Below are positions 25,468 through 33,793 of a stretch of 64,000 nt of DNA, piece after piece. Under the pieces are notes generated by a model. It had not been told where the DNA came from. It worked only from the letters and a program-made list of their open reading frames with translations, and made no database searches. The DNA is from an uncultured Pseudoxanthomonas sp. (GTDB lineage: Bacteria > Pseudomonadota > Gammaproteobacteria > Xanthomonadales > Xanthomonadaceae). Position 1 is the stretch's first letter. Each line of letters opens with the position of its first letter. A program made the position numbers and the translations under genes. The stretch spans positions 1 through 64,000 of the forward strand of contig NZ_CAMPJD010000012.1 of assembly GCF_946886695.1 (NCBI RefSeq), read 5' to 3'.

Positions 25468-26724
25468 TCATCGCCGCTGCAGCCACGATGCCGGGTCGAC
25501 CGGCTGGCCATTGCGGCGCAGTTCGAAGTACAGCGCGGCCTGGCCCTGTCCACCCGACGTGCCGACGCGCGCGACCGCATCACCGCGCTTGACCCGATCG
25601 CCGCTGTCCTTCAGCAGGCTGTCGTTGTGCGCGTACAGACTCATGTAGCCGTTGCCGTGATCGAGGATCAGGATCAGGCCGTACCCCGTCATCCATTCGG
25701 AAAACACCACCGTGCCGTCCGCCACCGCCGTGACCGGCGTGCCCGAGGGCGCACCGATCAGCACGCCGGTACTGGCGCGGCCATCGGGCAGGCGCCCGCC
25801 GTAGCGCGCCAACAGGCTGCCCGACACCGGCCAGCCCAGACCGCCCACCTTCAGCGGAGGTGCGGATGCCACCCCCGGGCGGGGTGCAGGGGTGGTCCGC
25901 GTGCCGCGCGATGCGCTGCCGGCACTTTCGCGCTTCTGTGCCGCTGCGGCAGCCGCCTCGCGGCGCGCGGCGGCACGACGTTCCGCCTCTGCACGCGCAG
26001 CGGCGGCGCGCAGGTTGTCCAGCAAGCGTTGCAGTGAACGCGCATCCTGGCCCAGCGCCTTCTCCTTCGCCGCACGATCCTGGTATCGCTCGTCCAGGTC
26101 CGCGACCAGGCTCGCGCGCGTCCTGCGGGCCCTCTCCAGTTGCGAGACCTGCTCGCGCTGCCTTGCCCGCGCGGTGTCCAGTTCGCTGCGGCGGGCCACG
26201 ATGTCGCGCTCCACCTGGTCCAGCGCTTCCAACTCGGCGTTCAATGTCGCGATGCGTCGCGCCTGGTCGCGCTGCACGTAGCGGTGGTAGGCCAGCAAGC
26301 GGTTCGCATCGGCCACGCGCTCCTGCGACAGCAGCACCTTCAGCGGGGCATCGTCGCCCTGCTGGTAGGCGGCACGCACCAGCGCCGTCAGTTGTCGTCG
26401 CTGCGATGCCTGTTGCGCCTGCATGGCATCACGCTTCAGTTGCAGCTCCTGCAGCGCGGCGGCCTCGCGGCGCAGTGCCGCTTCCGTCTCGGAAAGCGAC
26501 CGCGTCGTGCGGCCGACCTGCTCATCCGCATCGCGCAGTTGGCGCGACGCCGTGCCGCGCTCGCCTTCCAGTTTGCGTCGCTCCTGCGCGATCGACTTCA
26601 GCTCGCTGCGCACGCGCTCCAGCTTGCGCTCGGTTTCGCGTGGATTCTGCGCCGGCGCTGCCGCCGCGACGGCCAGGCCGGCTAGCAGGAACGCGGTGAA
26701 TGCGGCGCGCGCGCGGTCGGGCAT
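25468..26724 (-). CDS. envC: EnvC-type murein hydrolase activator (M23 family)
   Basis: 418-aa periplasmic protein: signal peptide (about 1-25), a long coiled coil (about 28-260, rich in Arg/Glu/Gln), and a C-terminal LytM/M23 domain (about 300-415). Zinc ligands are degenerate: the canonical HxGVD region reads RASTGVLIGAPSGTP, and the terminal HxH strand position is LYFELR where active enzymes have LHFE. Only YAHN keeps a His. This matches E. coli EnvC, which activates AmiA/AmiB amidases at the septum rather than cutting itself. Its ATG shares one base with the gpmI stop (TGATG), so the genes are translationally coupled. Confidence 0.9.
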   Translation of the reverse strand: MPDRARAAFTAFLLAGLAVAAAAPAQNPRETERKLERVRSELKSIAQERRKLEGERGTASRQLRDADEQVGRTTRSLSETEAALRREAAALQELQLKRDAMQAQQASQRRQLTALVRAAYQQGDDAPLKVLLSQERVADANRLLAYHRYVQRDQARRIATLNAELEALDQVERDIVARRSELDTARARQREQVSQLERARRTRASLVADLDERYQDRAAKEKALGQDARSLQRLLDNLRAAAARAEAERRAAARREAAAAAAQKRESAGSASRGTRTTPAPRPGVASAPPLKVGGLGWPVSGSLLARYGGRLPDGRASTGVLIGAPSGTPVTAVADGTVVFSEWMTGYGLILILDHGNGYMSLYAHNDSLLKDSGDRVKRGDAVARVGTSGGQGQAALYFELRRNGQPVDPASWLQRR

Positions 26725-28271
26725 CAGGCGTCGATCAGGCTGCGACCGCTCATGTCGGCCGGCTGCGGAAGACCCAGCAGGTCCAGCAGTGTCGGCGCCA
26801 CATCGCGCAACGCGCCTCCGCGGCGCAACGTCGCCGCGCGTTCGCCAGCACTTTCTGGCAACACGAGGACCAGCGGCACCGGCCCGACCGTATGCGCGGT
26901 ATGCGGCTGGCCGGTGGCTGGATCGCGCATCATTTCCAGGTTGCCGTGGTCGGCCGTGATGATGAGCGCACCGCCAGCCTTGCGCACGGCGGCATCCACT
27001 TCGCCGATGGCCACATCGACCGCCTGCGCGGCGAGGATGGCGGCCTGCAGATCGCCGCTGTGGCCGACCATGTCGGGATTGGCGATGTTGCAGATGATGG
27101 CGTCGAAGCGGCCCGAGCCGATGGCCTCCACCAGCTTCGCGGTCAATTCGGGGCAACTCATTTCAGGCTGCAGGTCGTAGGTGGCCACTTTCGGGCTGGG
27201 GATCAGAATGCGCTCCTCACCTTCGAACACATCCTCGCGGCCACCGCTGAAGAAGAACGTCACGTGCGCGTACTTCTCCGTCTCGGCGATGCGCAGCTGG
27301 GTCAGGCCGGCATCCGCCAGCAGTTCGCCGAAGGTCTGGCGCAGGTCGTCCGGCGCGAACGCCACCGGCGCGGGGAGCCTGGCGTCGTATTCGGTCAGGC
27401 AGACGAAGCGGGCCAACGCCGGCTTGCGCACGTCGAAGCCGTCGAACGCCGGCGACACGAACGCTGCCGTCAGCTGGCGCGCGCGATCGGCGCGGAAATT
27501 CATGAATACCACCGCGTCGCCATCGGCCATCGGCTGGGCGCCGTCGATCACGGTGGGCAGCACGAATTCATCGTTCTCGCCACGCGCATACGCCGCTTCC
27601 AGCGCCTCCACGCCGCTGGCGGCATGGTGATCGCTGCTGGCTTCCGCCATCGCGTCCCACGCCAGACGCACGCGGTCCCAGCGCTTGTCACGGTCCATCG
27701 CGTAGTAGCGGCCACTGACCGAGGCGATGTGCGCGTTGCCCAGCGTCGCGCACAGGTCCTGCAGCGCACGCAGGCTGGGTTCGGCGGACTTCGGGGGCGT
27801 GTCGCGGCCATCCAGGAAGGCGTGCACCGCGACACGCGGCACGCCCTGACGCTTGGCCAGGTCCAGCATCGCGAAGATGTGCAGCTCATGGCTGTGCACG
27901 CCACCCGGCGACAGCAGGCCGAACACGTGCAGCGTCTTGCCCGCGACCTTGGCCGCCTCGCAGGCAGCGACGAGTTCGGCATTGGCGAAGAAGCTGCCGT
28001 CTTCGATGGCGGCATCGATGCGGGTCAGGTCCTGGTAGACGATGCGGCCCGCGCCGAGGTTCATGTGGCCCACTTCCGAATTGCCCATCTGACCGTCGGG
28101 CAGGCCTACATGGCGACCTTCGGTGTGGATCAGCGTATGCGGTGCGCTGGCCAGCAGGCGGTGCCAGTTCGGCAGCGTGGCCTGCGCCAGCGCGTTGTCG
28201 GCGGGATCTTCACGGTGCCCCCAGCCATCCAGGATCAGCAGCACGACGGGCTTGGGACGCTTCACGACCAT
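26724..28271 (-). CDS. gpmI: 2,3-bisphosphoglycerate-independent phosphoglycerate mutase
   Basis: 515-aa manganese-dependent enzyme interconverting 3- and 2-phosphoglycerate in glycolysis. Alkaline-phosphatase-like metal site: Asp15 in VLLILDGWGHRE and the phosphorylated nucleophile Ser65 in GQMGNSEVGHMNLGAGR. Also present are HAFLDGRDTPPKSA, NFRADRARQLTAAF, and the C-terminal ITADHGNLEMM. Length is typical. The frame extends upstream, but the ATG at 28271 gives the standard N-terminus (KRPKPVVLLILDGWG). It is the first gene of the gpmI-envC-ctp run and diverges from the repeat-protein gene across 168 bases. Confidence 0.97.
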   Translation of the reverse strand: MVVKRPKPVVLLILDGWGHREDPADNALAQATLPNWHRLLASAPHTLIHTEGRHVGLPDGQMGNSEVGHMNLGAGRIVYQDLTRIDAAIEDGSFFANAELVAACEAAKVAGKTLHVFGLLSPGGVHSHELHIFAMLDLAKRQGVPRVAVHAFLDGRDTPPKSAEPSLRALQDLCATLGNAHIASVSGRYYAMDRDKRWDRVRLAWDAMAEASSDHHAASGVEALEAAYARGENDEFVLPTVIDGAQPMADGDAVVFMNFRADRARQLTAAFVSPAFDGFDVRKPALARFVCLTEYDARLPAPVAFAPDDLRQTFGELLADAGLTQLRIAETEKYAHVTFFFSGGREDVFEGEERILIPSPKVATYDLQPEMSCPELTAKLVEAIGSGRFDAIICNIANPDMVGHSGDLQAAILAAQAVDVAIGEVDAAVRKAGGALIITADHGNLEMMRDPATGQPHTAHTVGPVPLVLVLPESAGERAATLRRGGALRDVAPTLLDLLGLPQPADMSGRSLIDA

Positions 28272-28439
28272 ATTGTCTACGGGCACGGGGGATGCGGACA
28301 CGGCGGGGGTTTCCAGTGACTTCAGGCAGGTGACGATTGTAGCGAAGCATGGTGCCATGGCATCCCCGATGACGGCCGGGCTAAACCTTTCCCTGCCCGT
28401 GCGCATCACAGTCATCAACACCACCCGAAGGATGACCCC

Positions 28440-29105
28440 ATGACCCGTACCCGCACCATCCTGCTGCTGACCCTGGCCCTGGCTGCCACGCCCGCGCTGG
28501 CACAGCAGGAGATCTCCAAGGTGAACGGCAGCATCACCGCCGAGGCCGGTCAGACCTACGCCGACCTCGAAACCGTCAATGGCAGCATCCGCATCGCCGA
28601 CGGCGCCATCGCCGAGGACGCCAGCACGGTGAACGGCAGCATCAACGCGGGTGAAAAGGCACGCGTGGAATCGCTGGAAACCGTGAACGGCTCCATCCGG
28701 GTCGGCAAGGACGTACAGGTTCGCAGCGACATCGAGACGGTCAACGGCAGCATCTTCACCGACCGCGGCACCACCGTGGGCGGCAATGTTTCCACCGTCA
28801 ATGGCGCCATCGGACTGGTCGCCACGCAGTTGGCGGGCAACATCGAGACCGTCACCGGCGACATCACTGTCGGCGTCGGTTCCCACGTCAAGGGCGGCCT
28901 CAAGGTGGAGAAGCCGCGCGGCGTCAACTTCTCGCTGAAGCCCAAGCGCGACCCGCGCATCATCATCGGGCCGAACGCGGTGGTCGAAGGTCCGCTGGTG
29001 TTCGAGCGCGAGGTGGTGCTGTACGTGCACACCAGCGCCAGGATCGGCCCCGTCACTGGCGCCACCGCCAAGCCGTACAGCACCGACACCGCACCCACGG
29101 AGTGA
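28440..29105 (+). CDS. Secreted solenoid-repeat (polymer-forming-like) protein
   Basis: 221-aa protein with a signal peptide (about 1-21, PALA/QQE). Residues 28-142 contain seven copies of a V(N/T)G(S/A/D)I motif at 28, 46, 64, 82, 101, 120 and 138, a period of 18-19 residues. Several are preceded by LE/IE-T (LETVNGSIR), the pattern expected for a one-coil-per-repeat beta-solenoid. The remainder (GVNFSLKPKRDPRIIIGPNA, VVEGPLVFEREVVLYVH) looks like a capping beta domain. It resembles 'polymer-forming cytoskeletal/DUF4097-like' exported proteins of Xanthomonadaceae, but I cannot name a family firmly. An AAGGA site precedes the ATG. No functional neighbour is evident. Confidence 0.75.
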   Translation: MTRTRTILLLTLALAATPALAQQEISKVNGSITAEAGQTYADLETVNGSIRIADGAIAEDASTVNGSINAGEKARVESLETVNGSIRVGKDVQVRSDIETVNGSIFTDRGTTVGGNVSTVNGAIGLVATQLAGNIETVTGDITVGVGSHVKGGLKVEKPRGVNFSLKPKRDPRIIIGPNAVVEGPLVFEREVVLYVHTSARIGPVTGATAKPYSTDTAPTE

Positions 29106-29154
29106 GCCCGGCGAAAGGCGGGACGCGGCACAGGTCCCGCCCGGCCATTCCCGC

Positions 29155-29187
29155 TAGAATCGGGATTCCTTTCGTTGAGGAATCCCG
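29155..29187 (+). promoter_or_regulatory. -10 box and hairpin over the ribosome-binding site of the M28 peptidase
   Basis: TAGAAT (29155-29160) is a strong -10 box. It is followed at once by a perfect 9-bp inverted repeat, CGGGATTCC (29161-29169) and GGAATCCCG (29179-29187), ending directly at the ATG (29188). The TTGAGGA Shine-Dalgarno region falls in the loop and right arm, so the folded leader would hide it. Confidence 0.6.
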
Positions 29188-30885
29188 ATGTCCCGCAAGT
29201 TGATGCTGCTGCTTGTCGCTTCCGCCGCACTGACGGCGTGCAAGCGCGAAGCCGAGGTCCCCGCGCCAGAATCCGCCACGCCGCCCGCTGCGGCGCACAC
29301 CTTTACCGCCGACATCACCGAGGGCGACTTCGCCGACATGGTGAACGCGCTGGCGTCGGACGAGTTCGAAGGCCGCGCGCCCGGCTCGGCCGGCGAAGAG
29401 AAGACCACCGCCTACCTCGAAGCGCAGATGAAGCGCATCGGCCTGCAGCCGGGCAACAACGGCAGTTATTTCCAGGACGTGCCGATGGTGGAGACCACCG
29501 CCGACGAGGCCGCGACCACGCTGTCGCTGACCACCTCCGCCGGCACCCGCGACCTGAAGTTCGGCACCGATTACGTCATCGGCACCCGCACCGGCGAGAC
29601 CCAGGTCAAGCTGGACGCCAGCGAGCTGGTGTTCGTCGGCTATGGCGTGGATGCGCCGGAACAGAAGTGGAACGACTACGCCGGCCAGGACTGGACCGGC
29701 AAGACCGTCGTGATGTTCGTCAACGACCCGGGCTTCCACGCCAAGGACGAGACGCTGTTCGGCGGCAACCGCATGACCTACTACGGCCGCTGGACGTACA
29801 AGTTCGAGGAAGCCGCGCGCAAGGGCGCCGCCGCGGCCCTGATCGTGCACGACACCCCCGGTGCCAGCTATGGCTGGGACGTGGTGAAGAACTCCTGGGC
29901 CGGCCCGCAGTACGACCTGCCCGCCAAGGATGATCCGGAAAAGCGGATCCCGATGCAGGGCTGGTTGAGCGCCGACGCCGCCAAACAGCTGTTCACCGAT
30001 GCCGGCCTCGACCTCGACGCGGCCTACGCCAGCGCCGGCAAGCGCGGCTTCAAACCCGTGCCGCTGAAGGCCAAGGCCTCCGCTTCCTTGACCAGCACCA
30101 TCACCGAGAAGACCTCGCGCAACGTCATCGGCGTACTGCCGGGCAGCAGCAAGCCCGACGAAGCCGTGCTGTACATGGCGCACTGGGACCACCTCGGCAA
30201 GCACGAAGGCGAAGAGGGCGACAACATCTACAACGGCGCCGTCGACAACGCGACCGGCGTGGCCGGCATCCTGGAGATCGCCGAGGCGTTCGCCCACCAG
30301 GAGCCGAAGCCTGCGCGTTCGGTGGTGTTCGTGGCGGTGACGCTGGAGGAATCCGGCCTGCTCGGTTCCAAGTACTACGTCGCCCACCCGACCTTCCCGC
30401 TCGACAAGATCGCCGGCGTGATCAACCTCGATGCCATGAGCGTGGGCGGCAAGTCGCGCGACTTCGTCGTCACCGGCAAGGGCAACTCGCAGCTCGAAGA
30501 CATGCTGAAGGTCTACGCCGACCAGCAGGGCCGCGTGCTCGCCGAGGAAGGCAACCCGGCCGGCGGCTACTACTTCCGCAGCGACCACTTCAACTTCGCC
30601 AAGGCCGGCGTGCCGGCGCTGTACGCCAAGGGCGGCAACGATCTGCTGGAAGGCGGCGTGGACGCCGGCAAGGCGGCGAGCGAGGAATACGCCAAGCGCT
30701 ACCACCAGGCCAGCGACGAGGTGCACGACGGCTGGAAGCTCGACGGCGTGGTCCAGGACCTGCAGGCGCTGTACGGCGTGGGCAAGGACCTGGCTGTCGC
30801 CGACACGTGGCCGAACTGGTATGAAGGCAACCCGTTCAAGGCCGCGCGCGACACGATGATGAAGGCGGAACCGGCGAAGCAGTAA
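29188..30885 (+). CDS. M28-family zinc peptidase lipoprotein
   Basis: 565-aa exported metallopeptidase. Lipoprotein signal with lipobox LTAC (Cys18), so probably membrane-anchored in the periplasm. A PA-type insert is seen at about residues 130-290, then the M28 catalytic domain. Zinc ligands are in place: His332 (HWDHLG), Asp353 (GAVDNATG), Glu387-Glu388 (LEESGLLGS), Asp415 (NLDAMSV) and His467 (SDHFNFAKAG). This is the layout of bacterial aminopeptidases/glutamate carboxypeptidase-like enzymes; substrate unknown. It has its own promoter and a hairpin leader upstream, and a strong terminator downstream at 30907-30935. Confidence 0.92.
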   Translation: MSRKLMLLLVASAALTACKREAEVPAPESATPPAAAHTFTADITEGDFADMVNALASDEFEGRAPGSAGEEKTTAYLEAQMKRIGLQPGNNGSYFQDVPMVETTADEAATTLSLTTSAGTRDLKFGTDYVIGTRTGETQVKLDASELVFVGYGVDAPEQKWNDYAGQDWTGKTVVMFVNDPGFHAKDETLFGGNRMTYYGRWTYKFEEAARKGAAAALIVHDTPGASYGWDVVKNSWAGPQYDLPAKDDPEKRIPMQGWLSADAAKQLFTDAGLDLDAAYASAGKRGFKPVPLKAKASASLTSTITEKTSRNVIGVLPGSSKPDEAVLYMAHWDHLGKHEGEEGDNIYNGAVDNATGVAGILEIAEAFAHQEPKPARSVVFVAVTLEESGLLGSKYYVAHPTFPLDKIAGVINLDAMSVGGKSRDFVVTGKGNSQLEDMLKVYADQQGRVLAEEGNPAGGYYFRSDHFNFAKAGVPALYAKGGNDLLEGGVDAGKAASEEYAKRYHQASDEVHDGWKLDGVVQDLQALYGVGKDLAVADTWPNWYEGNPFKAARDTMMKAEPAKQ

Positions 30886-30906
30886 GCCGCGTCCCGATGC
30901 GCGATG

Positions 30907-30935
30907 AAAACGGCGCCGAGAGGCGCCGTTTTCTT
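30907..30935 (+). terminator. Rho-independent terminator after the M28 peptidase
   Basis: AAAACGGCGCC / GGCGCCGTTTT, an 11-bp perfect stem with a GAGA loop, followed by CTTTA, 21 bases after the stop. Confidence 0.92.
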
Positions 30936-30970
30936 TATGTATGTCGATTCCTTCTCCCTTCGCGACCAAT

Positions 30971-31113
30971 CCCTTCTCCCCGCGCGCGAGGAGAAGGTGC
31001 CCGGAGGGCGGATGAGGGGCGAGCACGGTAAAGGTACTGCACGCGCAGGCATCGCCACTCCGTTCGCCCCTCACCCGCCTTCGGCACCCTCTCCCCGTTT
31101 TACGGGGAGAGGG
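30971..31113. repeat. Inverted-repeat element (CTTCTCC...GGAGAAGG / CCTCACCCGCCTTCGG type)
   Basis: About 143 bp with complementary outer parts. The left part (30971-31026) contains GAGGAGAAGGTGCCCGGAGG and GCGGATGAGGGGCG. The right part (31064-31113) contains CGCCCCTCACCCGCC, TTCGGCACCCTCTCCCC, then GGGGAGAGGG. A short unique centre of about 37 bp remains. It would fold into one long hairpin. Elements of this sort are abundant in Xanthomonadaceae. It occupies the whole gap between the M28 terminator and the MAPEG leader. Confidence 0.8.
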
Positions 31114-31177
31114 AATTGCTAATGGACTCCGATGGAGTACACCCACTACCCTGCGCCATCCTCGGAGGGAAAAGCTC

Positions 31178-31570
31178 ATGTCCATCGCCTACTGGTGCAT
31201 CCTGATCACCGCGCTGCTGCCGTACCTGTGGGTCTTCATCGCCAAGCGGTCCGGCGAGCGCTACAACAACCGCAACCCGCGCGCGTGGGTCGCCAAACAG
31301 GAAGGCAACTACAAGGTGCAGCGCGCCAACGCCGCGCACCTCAACGGCTTCGAGGCGTTTCCCGCGTTCGTCGCCGGCGTGCTGATGGCGCAGTTGGCCG
31401 GCGTGCCGGTCAACCTGGTTACGCCACTCTCGGTGGCGTTCGTGGTAGCACGGATCTTCCACGGCTGGTTCTACCTGATCGACATGCACGCCATGCGCAG
31501 CTTGTCGTGGCTGTTGGGCATGCTGTGCGCCGTCGGACTCATGGTGCTGGCGGCATTGCAGGTGGGCTGA
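31178..31570 (+). CDS. MAPEG family membrane protein
   Basis: 130-aa protein with four membrane helices, full length for the MAPEG superfamily (membrane-associated proteins in eicosanoid and glutathione metabolism). Signatures: ANAAHLNGFEAFPAFVAGVL in helix 2 with the conserved N-x-x-E, and RIFHGWFYLIDMHAMRSLSW. Bacterial members are often glutathione-dependent but uncharacterised. A GGAGGG site lies 8 bases before the ATG. The 3' end overlaps the convergent LuxR gene by 32 bases. Confidence 0.88.
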   Translation: MSIAYWCILITALLPYLWVFIAKRSGERYNNRNPRAWVAKQEGNYKVQRANAAHLNGFEAFPAFVAGVLMAQLAGVPVNLVTPLSVAFVVARIFHGWFYLIDMHAMRSLSWLLGMLCAVGLMVLAALQVG

Positions 31571-32120
31571 CGCCTGCATCCACTGCAGTGCGCGGCACCA
31601 GCAGATCTTCCAGGAAGAACGCAGCCAGCTCCGAGCGTCCGGCCAGCCCGGCCTTCGCGTAGATCGATGCCGATTGCGCACGCACCGTCTTCTCGTGCGT
31701 GCCGCGCAGATCCGCGATCTCGCGGAGTCCGAGGCCCTTCAGCAGCAGGAAGGCCACCTCCTTCTCGGCCGGCGACAGGCGCCATGCATCCAGCTGCGCG
31801 TCGATGGAGCGCGACAATCCTTCCACGTGGCGTCGCGCCTGCTGTCGCCAAGTCTCGGCCTGGGCACGAACATGGCTGAGATCCTCCGCCTGCCTGATCA
31901 GCCGGCGGCGCAGGCGCAGCGTGCTGCGCAACAGGTGCATGGCGCCCAGCAGGGCCAGTCCGGCGGCCAGACTTTCCAGCGCCACGTGCCAGGCGGACGC
32001 GCCCTGCCGCAGGTCGCCCACGACATCGGTCACCACCAACAGCGCGATCAGCAGCAGGACGCCTGCGATGACGCCGCGTTCGCTGCCCCGCAGAGGACGA
32101 CGCTCAACTGTGGGGGACAT
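31539..32120 (-). CDS. Membrane-bound LuxR-type transcriptional regulator
   Basis: 193-aa protein: two N-terminal transmembrane helices (about residues 20-40 and 50-75), a basic coiled-coil linker (about 78-120, RLRRRLIRQAEDLSHVRAQA), and a C-terminal LuxR/GerE helix-turn-helix (about 125-180: LSPAEKEVAFLLLKGLGLRE, GTHEKTVRAQSASIYAKAGL). There is no receiver or autoinducer domain, so signal input is probably membrane-based. The ATG at 32120 lies inside the cytochrome b561 gene (17-base overlap), so the two are coupled. Its 3' end overlaps the MAPEG gene on the other strand by 32 bases. Targets unknown. Confidence 0.85.
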   Translation of the reverse strand: MSPTVERRPLRGSERGVIAGVLLLIALLVVTDVVGDLRQGASAWHVALESLAAGLALLGAMHLLRSTLRLRRRLIRQAEDLSHVRAQAETWRQQARRHVEGLSRSIDAQLDAWRLSPAEKEVAFLLLKGLGLREIADLRGTHEKTVRAQSASIYAKAGLAGRSELAAFFLEDLLVPRTAVDAGVSPPAMPPAP

Positions 32121-32883
32121 GCTCGGCCCGCTCCCCGCGCGCATGCGCTTCTTGTTCGGCCTGCTCGTCGTCTGCACCACTCCGTTCCCCGGATCCCTCG
32201 TCCGCCTCACGGAGCATCAGTGTCTGGCCGAAGAGCGTGACACGGCCACGGCTGGCATCGTAGCGACTCGCGACGCCTGCGCCCACCGCCGCCAGCGCCG
32301 CGATGAACACCAGCGCCATGCCCGCGTGCAGGCGCACATCGCCAGCCGCGACCGCAACGCCGTGCTTGCGCCCGTTTACCATGCTCAGCGGGAGTGCGTC
32401 GCGGTGTCGCAGTACGTGCACCACCACGCCGGCCACATGCAGCAACGCCACGGCCAGGAAGGCGTTGGCCAGCACCTCGTGAACCTCCTCCACCGCGTGC
32501 GGCGCCACCCCAGCGACCATCGCCAGTCCAGTGCCCGCCAGGCCCAGACCCAGCACCATCATCACCAGCGCAGCCCAACTGGAGGCGGGGTTGTGTCCCG
32601 CCCACGTCCGTGCCCGTCCGGACAGCACGCCATGAAGATAGCGTCCCAGCACGGCGGGGCTCAGGCTGAGATCCGACAGTCGCGCATGCCGTGTTCCCAC
32701 CACGCCCCACAGCAGGCGCAGCAACACCGCCGTCGCCAGCAGGCCACCGGCCAGCATGTGCAGCACGAACCGCGGCGAATCGTCATCGAACGTACTGCCG
32801 ACGGCGTACGCGAAGACGAACAGGCTGGCGAAGGTCCAGTGAAAGACCCGCGTGGGCAGGTCATAGATGCGAGGGGAAGACAT
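32104..32883 (-). CDS. Cytochrome b561-type membrane protein
   Basis: 259-aa di-heme-type b cytochrome. The opening IYDLPTRVFHWTFASLFVFA carries the first heme His (about residue 15). Further candidate ligands are LHMLAGGLLATAVLLRLLWG, EEVHEVLANAFLAVALLHVAG and the pair in the third and fourth helices, followed by a fifth helix. The hydrophilic C-terminus is rich in Glu/Gly/Ala and ends AEHVPHS. It probably moves electrons between quinone and a periplasmic partner; no partner gene is adjacent. The ATG at 32883 is preferred over an upstream one for the canonical N-terminus. First gene of a two-gene unit with the LuxR regulator. Confidence 0.87.
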   Translation of the reverse strand: MSSPRIYDLPTRVFHWTFASLFVFAYAVGSTFDDDSPRFVLHMLAGGLLATAVLLRLLWGVVGTRHARLSDLSLSPAVLGRYLHGVLSGRARTWAGHNPASSWAALVMMVLGLGLAGTGLAMVAGVAPHAVEEVHEVLANAFLAVALLHVAGVVVHVLRHRDALPLSMVNGRKHGVAVAAGDVRLHAGMALVFIAALAAVGAGVASRYDASRGRVTLFGQTLMLREADEGSGERSGADDEQAEQEAHARGERAEHVPHS

Positions 32884-32982
32884 GACGGCACGCTCCGCGG
32901 GAAGGGCGCCCACCTTCGCGCCGGCGTGCTACGGCGTCATCGGACAAATGCCGCATGCCTGCGGCATCAAGGCGTTACGTCA

Positions 32983-33711
32983 TCAGCGCAGGTCGCGCTC
33001 CCATCCGAACAGCGCGAACGCCTTGCGGAACTCGTCGTCCAGCGGCGCTATCGCCCCGATACGCTCGCCGGTGACCGGATGCGGGAACGACAGCCGCACC
33101 GCGTGCAGCAGCATGCGGTGCACGCCCTGCATGCGGAAGTTCCGGTTGTGCCGGCCATCGCCATGGCTGGTATCCCCGATCAGGTGATGGAAGGCGTGCT
33201 TGAGGTGCCGGCGGATCTGGCGGAAGCGGCCGGTCTCCGGCTGGCAGCGCAGCAACGCGTAGCGCGAGGTCTCGAAGCCGCCCGACGGCAACGGCAGCTC
33301 GCCCGTCGCCAGTCGCACGAAGCGCGTCACCGACGGCTTCTTTTCCGGCTTGCCCGGGCCGCCATCGAGCGGATGATCGACGATGAAATCCGGTTCCGGC
33401 CAGCCGCGGCACACCGCGAGGTAATCCTTCTCCACCTCGCGCGACATCAACACCTTGCCCAGCGTCGAGGCGCTCTCGCGGTCGAATGCCACCAACAGGC
33501 AACCGCTGGTGGCGCGGTCCAGCCGGTGGATCAGGAAGATGGGGCGGCCGAACTGCGCGCGCAGCCGGTCGGCGACGAAATCCGTTTCCCCACCGGCCAG
33601 CTTGCTGTCGTGCGCCATCACACCCGCGGGCTTGTTGACCACTGCGATATGCGCATCCGCATACAGCACGGGCACTGCGCCGTCGCCCGTCTTCGTCTCA
33701 CCGTAATCCAT
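32983..33711 (-). CDS. truC: tRNA pseudouridine(65) synthase
   Basis: 242-aa RluA-family pseudouridine synthase. It shares with E. coli TruC (260 aa) the segments VLYADAHIAVVNKPAGVMAH, HRLDRATSGCLLVAF (catalytic Asp65), ETGRFRQIRRHLKHAFHHLIGD, SHGDGRHNR and MLLHAVRLSFPHPVTGE, and lacks the S4 domain of RluA/C/D enzymes. It should modify U65 in the acceptor arm of certain tRNAs. The frame is open upstream, but the ATG at 33711 matches the TruC N-terminus. It diverges from the M16 peptidase gene by 82 bases. Confidence 0.88.
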   Translation of the reverse strand: MDYGETKTGDGAVPVLYADAHIAVVNKPAGVMAHDSKLAGGETDFVADRLRAQFGRPIFLIHRLDRATSGCLLVAFDRESASTLGKVLMSREVEKDYLAVCRGWPEPDFIVDHPLDGGPGKPEKKPSVTRFVRLATGELPLPSGGFETSRYALLRCQPETGRFRQIRRHLKHAFHHLIGDTSHGDGRHNRNFRMQGVHRMLLHAVRLSFPHPVTGERIGAIAPLDDEFRKAFALFGWERDLR

Positions 33712-33793
33712 GAATCTGCGTGCCTTCCAAATCTGCGAAACTCGGGGTTCGCCGCACGCGATGGACGCACGCGGCCCTGATGGAGGATTGTGG

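Noticed and set aside
26700..28319. 539-codon plus-strand open frame antisense to gpmI
   Set aside because: Shadow of the gpmI frame; no domain and biased composition.
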